A DNA stretch of 64,000 bases. It comes from Serripes groenlandicus. Taxonomy: Eukaryota > Mollusca > Bivalvia > Cardiida > Cardiidae. A program made the translations under genes and the position numbers. Under the pieces are notes generated by a model. That model did not search any database, had not been told where the DNA came from, and saw nothing but the letters and a program-made list of their open reading frames with translations. Positions 62,368 to 64,000 of this stretch are shown here, piece after piece; within the stretch, counting starts at the first letter, position 1; the number at the start of each line of letters is the position of its first letter. Location: the NCBI GenBank assembly GCA_031761405.1, contig JASEVX010000011.1, positions 14,319,609-14,383,608 of the forward strand. Reading direction: 5' to 3'.

Positions 62368-62598
62368 TTTAACCCTTTCAAGCATCCAGATGCTTTCTGA
62401 TGCCTCTGCAGCAGACACCTTTTGAAATGATTGTGTCAAAAGTAGAAATTGCTAAAAAACAATGCAATTTCTCCTTTTACCACAATGTTTTCAACTTGTT
62501 TCAGTTATAAGACCATCGTTTATACAGATTGTCTTTGTTTTTGACTAGTTGTTTTCAAAAAAGACTGCTGCAGATTTGTTGTATGTGAGAAAGAGTTA
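62368..62598. mobile_element. TTAA MITE, complete
   Basis: TTAACCCTTTCAAGCATCCA to TTGTATGTGAGAAAGAGTTAA, with a core of GAAATTGCTAAAAAACAATG..CAATTTCTCC. Confidence 0.8.
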
Positions 62599-62603
62599 AA
62601 ATG

Positions 62604-63840
62604 TTTACTGAACAAATCTGCAGCAGACTTTTTTGAAAATACCTAGGTAAACATATGGAAATTTTCTATAAAGAAATTAATGATTTTTAGCTCCACTGGC
62701 TGAAAGAGCTTATGTCATGGCGAATTGTCCGTCGTGCGTGCGTGCGTGCGTTAACTTTTTCCTTTAAACGACTTCTTCTCCCTAACCACTTGGCCAATTT
62801 GGTTGAAACTTCATGGGAAGCATCCTCTCAATGTCCTCTACTAAATTCCTTCAAATTATTTTGATCCATTCAAAATTCTGGTTTCCATGGCAACCGAAAG
62901 AAAAAAATAGTGAGAACTTAAAAAATCTTCTTCTCCGAAAGTGTCAGGCCGATTTTCAAATAATTTTGTAGAAATGTTCCTTGGGTGACCCTTTATTAGA
63001 TTCCTTCAAGAAATTTTGATTGGGCGAAAAACATGGCCGCCAGGGGGCGGGGCTTTTTTGCCTTATATAGCTATAGTGAAAACTTAAATAATCTTCTTCT
63101 CAAAAAGTGTTCAGCAGATTTTCAAATAATTATGTAGAAATGTTCCGTGGGTGACCCTCTATCAGATTCCTTCAAGCCATGTTGATTGGTAAAAAAACAT
63201 GGCCATCACAGGGCGGGGCTATTTTGCCTATATGGCTAAAGAGCAAACTTAAAAAATCTTCTCCTCCAAAAGTGTCAGGCCGATTTTCAAATAATTTTGT
63301 AGAAATGTTCCTTGTGTGAACCTTAATTAGATTCCTTCAAGAAATGTTGATTGGGCGAAAAACATGGCCGCCAGGGGGCGGGGCTTTTTTGCGTTATATA
63401 GCTATAGTGAAAACTTAAAACATCTTCTTCTCCGAAAGTGTTCAGCCGATTTTCAAATAATTTTGTAGAAATGTTCATTGGGTGACCCTCTATCAGATTC
63501 CTTCCAGCCATGTTGATTGGTCGAAAATTATGGCCGCCAGAGGGCGGGGCTATTTTGACTTATATGACCATAGTGAAAACTTAAAAAATCTTCTCCTCCG
63601 AAAGTGTCAGGCATATTTTCAAATAATTTTGCAGAAACATTCCTTTGGTGACACTCTACAAGATTCCTTTAAGCCATGGTGGTTGGTAAAAAAAATAGCC
63701 ACCACGGGGCAGGGCTGTTTGGAGATTTTATTTTTGCCTTATGGCCGTGGAGCGATACTGGCCCTCTTGGGCTTCTTGTTTTTATAGAGTTGAAAACATT
63801 GTTAGAAAAGAGAAATTGCTCATAAAAAGCAATAGAGGTG
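62604..63840. mobile_element. TTAA MITE split by a Helentron-like repeat
   Basis: The left part, 62604-62683 (GAACAAATCTGCAGCAGACT..AAATTTTCTATAAAGAAATT), and the right part from 63781 (TTTATAGAGTTGAAAACATT..AGAGAAATTGCTCATAAAAA) are parts of one MITE. The element between them entered a run of T. Confidence 0.75.
62684..63780 (+). mobile_element. Helentron-like repeat (AGCTCCACTGGC family), second copy
   Basis: TTTTTAGCTCCACTGGCTGA start and GGCCCTCTTGGGCTTCTTGTT end, with about six core units. It is clearly related to 60289-61591; inverted SINE/MITE sequence is absent inside. Confidence 0.8.
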
Positions 63841-64000
63841 ATGTATATGTTCTCTATACTATAGGTAGGATATATATATTTTATGAACACAAACAAATGG
63901 ATGGTCACAATACAGGTATACACCTCGTGATTTTTCAGGTAACTAGTCGGACCCTATTACTTAAATTTGGTTACAATTCCTACGTATCATTTATGACCTA
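63841..64000. other. Right edge, no exon called
   Basis: TTTTTCAG at 63935-63942 is followed by 19 open codons to the window end, but the translation does not resemble the expected region and was not called. Confidence 0.4.

Noticed and set aside
63943..64000. Possible tenth ARHGEF10 exon after TTTTTCAG
   Set aside because: It is in phase 0 and open to the window edge, but the residues do not resemble the expected region and 19 codons are too few to judge.

Overview
This is animal nuclear DNA: intron-rich, AT-rich, with GT-AG introns of 1 to 14 kb filled with repeats. The repeats point to a bivalve mollusc. They include tRNA-derived SINEs with a conserved 3' domain, long intronic repeats carrying GTCCGTCC microsatellites and 150-180 bp tandem cores that start TTTTTA and end CTCTTGTT, and palindromic TTAA-flanked MITEs. 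The species cannot be named from the sequence; a heterodont clam is a guess.

Two host genes are visible. On the minus strand (14892 to 12592) a two-exon gene encodes a complete ~179-residue OHCU decarboxylase (URAD), the last step from urate to (S)-allantoin. On the plus strand nine coding exons (27806 to 62083) join in frame across every junction into 664 codons of an ARHGEF10-family Rho guanine nucleotide exchange factor: a long acidic, probably disordered N-terminus followed by the DH domain. The lipid-binding and beta-propeller parts expected in this family would lie beyond the right edge.

Layout: 1-12.4 kb holds decayed transposon pieces (LINE C-terminus, MULE-like transposase, a large inverted repeat at 5.7-7.0 kb, tandem-core repeats). 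12.5-14.9 kb is URAD, with a SINE-in-MITE nest in its intron. 15-27.5 kb is intergenic, with MITEs, a three-copy local duplication, a deleted Tc1 element and AT-rich DNA. 27.5-64 kb is the ARHGEF10 gene, whose introns are almost entirely mobile elements and minisatellites. The dominant repeat is a ~165-290 bp palindromic MITE flanked by TTAA (piggyBac-like by its ends), with about 55 whole or partial copies in the window.

The most interesting points concern how mobile DNA meets the splice sites. One SINE duplicated the 3' splice site of the first DH exon as its target-site duplication. A second SINE stops one base before the acceptor AG of the first coding exon. A 37-bp minisatellite begins with the 5' splice site of exon 2. 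A Helentron-like repeat ends 10 bp before the exon-4 acceptor and supplies part of its pyrimidine tract. The last exon has three decayed tandem copies of its 5' end upstream, two of which carry different Helentron-like elements at the same nucleotide of a shared hairpin repeat. No CRISPR array, rRNA or genuine tRNA gene was seen.
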